Source: Mycobacterium sp. MS1601 (GTDB lineage: Bacteria; Actinomycetota; Actinomycetes; Mycobacteriales; Mycobacteriaceae). Taken from it: a DNA stretch of 64,000 nucleotides. The translations under genes were made by a program, and so were the position numbers. Shown here piece by piece: positions 62,126 through 64,000 of this stretch (position 1 is the first letter of the stretch; each line of letters opens with the position of its first letter). Location: assembly GCF_001984215.1 (NCBI RefSeq), contig NZ_CP019420.1, forward strand, positions 2,542,001 to 2,606,000, written 5' to 3'. The notes beneath the pieces were generated by a model. The model was not told the DNA's origin. It ran no database searches and worked only from the letters and a program-made list of their open reading frames with translations.

Positions 62126-62758
62126 TCATGCCGGAAGAACGGCGTGCCAGACGTGCGTCAACGTCTGGGCCGCGTCGGTGAGCGAGGCTCCCTGCTTGGA
62201 GGCCGCGTAGAAGTAGCGCTCGGTCATTGACACCAGGGCCGCGCTGACCGCGAATGCGCCTAGCGGGCTCGTGTCATCCGGCACGCCCGCTTCGACCAAC
62301 AGCTGATGTGTTGCACTGCTCGCGGCTGACACTGCCGCCTGCCAGGAAGCCTCGATCTCCGGTACGACGGGCCCCAGTTCCACGGCCACTCGCATGACCG
62401 GGCCATGCTCCTGCCACATCTGCGCGGTTTGGAGCACGGCTTTCTGCAGAGCCTGTCGGGGGTCGTCGGGTGCCTGGGCCTGAGCGCGGCCGACCGCGCC
62501 TGCCACGCCGTCGGCGGTCCTCTGGACCAACGCAGCCAGTACGTCGTTCTTCGAGCTGAAATAGAAGTACAGCGCTCCGCGCGTGATTCCGGCCGCCGTC
62601 GCAATCGTCTCCACCGTCATGTGCTGCACGCCGATCTCGCCGAGCTGGCGTTCTGAGGCGTCGAGAATCGCGAGTTCCCTCAGATCGCCCTTGGAGGGTG
62701 ATGTTCGGCGCCGACCCGAACCCCTCTTCGCTTCAGCCACGGGCACGAGTGTACGCAA
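62126..62758 (-). CDS. TetR-family regulator, EthR-like
   Basis: A 210-residue TetR regulator. After a basic N-terminus (KRGSGRRRTSP) comes GDLRELAILDASERQLGEIG, then MTVETIATAAGITRGALYFYF. This order, and a C-terminal LVSMTERYFYAASKQGAS, resemble EthR, the repressor of a Baeyer-Villiger monooxygenase. It is divergent from an SDR gene. A 15-bp near-palindrome in the gap is a likely operator. Confidence 0.87.
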   Translation of the reverse strand: MRTLVPVAEAKRGSGRRRTSPSKGDLRELAILDASERQLGEIGVQHMTVETIATAAGITRGALYFYFSSKNDVLAALVQRTADGVAGAVGRAQAQAPDDPRQALQKAVLQTAQMWQEHGPVMRVAVELGPVVPEIEASWQAAVSAASSATHQLLVEAGVPDDTSPLGAFAVSAALVSMTERYFYAASKQGASLTDAAQTLTHVWHAVLPA

Positions 62759-62791
62759 CGCTCAGAATAATCAACGCAATGGCGATAAAAG

Positions 62792-62806
62792 TCAACACTG
62801 TGTAGA
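62792..62806. promoter_or_regulatory. Candidate TetR operator and overlapping promoters
   Basis: TCAACACTGTGTAGA is a near-perfect palindrome. It overlaps TAGATT (62803-62808), a -10 box 6 nt before the SDR ATG (a leaderless start). The minus strand has a TTGACT box there for the TetR gene. Repression of both genes by occlusion is plausible. Confidence 0.5.
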
Positions 62807-62814
62807 TTATTGCT

Positions 62815-63678
62815 ATGCCACACGACCGCACACGTTCCTTCCTCATTACCGGCGCCAGCTCAGGGCTGGGTCGCGCGTTCGCCGAGGCCGCTCTCGCGGC
62901 GGGCCACACAGTGGTGGGCACCGTCCGAAAGTCGGCCGATGCAGCGGCTTTCAACTCGATCGCGCCTGGCCGTTCTCACGCCCGCGAACTTGATGTCACC
63001 GATGACCGCGCTGTCCTCGCGGTCGTTGACGACGTCGAAAAGACGCTTGGGCCAATTGATGTCCTCATTGCCAACGCGGGTTACGGGCACGAAGGAGTTT
63101 TCGAGGAGTCACCGATGTCTGAACTGCGCGCGCAGTTCGACACCAATGTGTTCGGGGCAGTTGCGACGATCAAAGCTGTGCTCCCGCACATGCGTCGGCG
63201 ACGTGCCGGGCACATCTTCGCCGTCACCTCGATGGGCGGGTTGATGACCGTCCCCGGATTGGCGTACTACTGCGGCAGCAAGTACGCCCTCGAAGGCATC
63301 CTCGAAACGGTCGGCAAAGAGGTCAGTGCGTTCGGAATTCATGTCACCGCAATCGAACCCGGGTCCTTCCGCACCGACTGGGCGGGGCGCTCCATGGTCC
63401 GTACCGAGCGGAGCATCGCAGACTACGACGATCTGATGAATCCGCTGCGCGACAACCGCATAGCGGCCAGCGGCAATCAGTTGGGCAATCCCGCCAAAGC
63501 TGGACAAGCCATCCTCTCGGTCATCGACTCACCCAGCCCGCCTGCGCATCTTGTCCTCGGTTCCGACGCGCTTCGACTGGTCACCAGCGGACGCGCCGCC
63601 GTTGACCGGGAGATTGCGGACTGGTCTGAGCTGTCGCGCTCCACCGACTTTCCCGAGGGCGCGCAGATCGCGAACTGA
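62815..63678 (+). CDS. SDR-family oxidoreductase
   Basis: A 287-residue SDR. TGASSGLG (12-19), S139, Y152 and K156 (YCGSK) are present. The C-terminal region (VTAIEPGSFRTDWAG, ending ELSRSTDFPEGAQIAN) resembles the SDR at 44435 (RSADFPT end) and the group that acts on bulky ketones. ATG 62815 directly follows the -10 box, so the mRNA is probably leaderless. It is regulated by the divergent TetR. Confidence 0.9.
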   Translation: MPHDRTRSFLITGASSGLGRAFAEAALAAGHTVVGTVRKSADAAAFNSIAPGRSHARELDVTDDRAVLAVVDDVEKTLGPIDVLIANAGYGHEGVFEESPMSELRAQFDTNVFGAVATIKAVLPHMRRRRAGHIFAVTSMGGLMTVPGLAYYCGSKYALEGILETVGKEVSAFGIHVTAIEPGSFRTDWAGRSMVRTERSIADYDDLMNPLRDNRIAASGNQLGNPAKAGQAILSVIDSPSPPAHLVLGSDALRLVTSGRAAVDREIADWSELSRSTDFPEGAQIAN

Positions 63679-63793
63679 CCGCACACCACCGCACTGGGTG
63701 CATGTCGCAAAGATCGCCGGGGGAGACCAACGGAGATCGTGTCCGAGTACGGTCGGTGGAGGCGGACAATCTCCGGATGTCGGATGGGTGTTG

Positions 63794-64000
63794 ATGCGAA
63801 TCCTCATGTTCGGCCGCGGTGTCATTGCGACGATCTATGGCCAGGCTTTTCAGGAAGCGGGTCATGATGTTGAGTTCTACGTCCGCCCGGGCCGCGCCGT
63901 CGAGTACGGCGATGAAGTGTGCACGGAACTCATAGACGGGCGCCGTGCCCGGTTGGGTCGACGGGCTCGCCACGTGTTCGGGACACGGCTGCGCGAGTCC
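63794..64000 (+). CDS. Ketopantoate reductase-like protein, 5' part
   Basis: The first 69 codons of a gene cut by the window end, opening MRILMFGRGVIATIYGQAF and continuing with EFYVRPGRAVEYGDE. This is the dinucleotide-binding start of the ApbA/PanE (ketopantoate reductase) family, with G-R-G-V-I in place of the usual GxGxxG. ATG 63794 is used; GTG 63788 is an alternative. Many family members in such clusters act on other 2-keto acids. Confidence 0.7.
   Translation, partial: MRILMFGRGVIATIYGQAFQEAGHDVEFYVRPGRAVEYGDEVCTELIDGRRARLGRRARHVFGTRLRES

Overview
The window is high-GC actinobacterial DNA. F420-dependent LLM-type oxidoreductases, an F420 reductase-like protein, many SDR enzymes, several leaderless promoters (a -10 box 6-9 nt before the ATG) and a remnant of a mycobacterial-type aminoglycoside 2'-N-acetyltransferase point to an environmental Mycobacteriaceae member (Mycolicibacterium-like). 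That placement is inference. The window is a chain of small catabolic operons, each beside its own regulator. In most cases the probable operator is visible as a palindrome, and often the same palindrome occurs at two promoters. No rRNA, tRNA, CRISPR array or intact transposase was seen.

Layout. 1-7459: a flavin monooxygenase (cut by the window edge), an aldehyde dehydrogenase, an IclR regulator, a phosphotriesterase-like hydrolase, an F420/LLM oxidoreductase, an MFS permease and a SnoaL-like protein, probably one IclR regulon. 7495-9688: an XRE/MmyB-like regulator, then gene debris (DsbA, DUF3887, beta-glucosidase pieces) around an IS-end-like repeat. 9686-16425: a TetR-controlled operon (alpha/beta hydrolase, quinone-reductase-like MDR, FAH-family hydrolase, SMP-30 lactonase, SDR) plus an epimerase carrying the same operator. 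16600-21921: an accessory island with two acetyltransferase fragments, a second copy of the IS-end-like repeat, and a polymorphic-toxin locus (705-residue GH-E nuclease toxin, ankyrin protein, DUF4241 protein) bracketed by an exact 18-bp direct repeat. 21922-28130: a TetR regulon (epimerase, acetoacetate-decarboxylase-like protein, HSL-type esterase, DJ-1 protein), a pyridoxamine-oxidase-fold protein and a CPBP membrane protease. 28131-35757: mostly remnants, plus AraC, acyl-CoA dehydrogenase and a membrane protein. 35758-49273: several regulator/enzyme pairs, including pcaIJ and a thiolase (distal beta-ketoadipate pathway) under a divergent LysR.

49274-62025 is the most coherent system. It holds an RbsABC/MglABC-type sugar ABC importer, two small cupins, three SDRs, an intradiol dioxygenase of hydroxyquinol type, a maleylacetate reductase and an NTF2-like protein. 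Two closely similar LacI-family repressors flank or sit within it, and eight copies of a GCGAGCGCTTGC-type operator lie at the promoters. A sugar importer wired to a hydroxyquinol ring-cleavage branch, with no aromatic hydroxylase, suggests uptake of a cyclitol-like compound and its enzymatic aromatisation to hydroxyquinol. Ring cleavage and reduction would then give 3-oxoadipate, which the pcaIJ/thiolase genes at 38781-41283 could finish. The enzymes are read from sequence; the substrate and the aromatising steps are inference.

62126-64000: a TetR/SDR divergent pair and the start of a ketopantoate-reductase-like gene cut by the window end.
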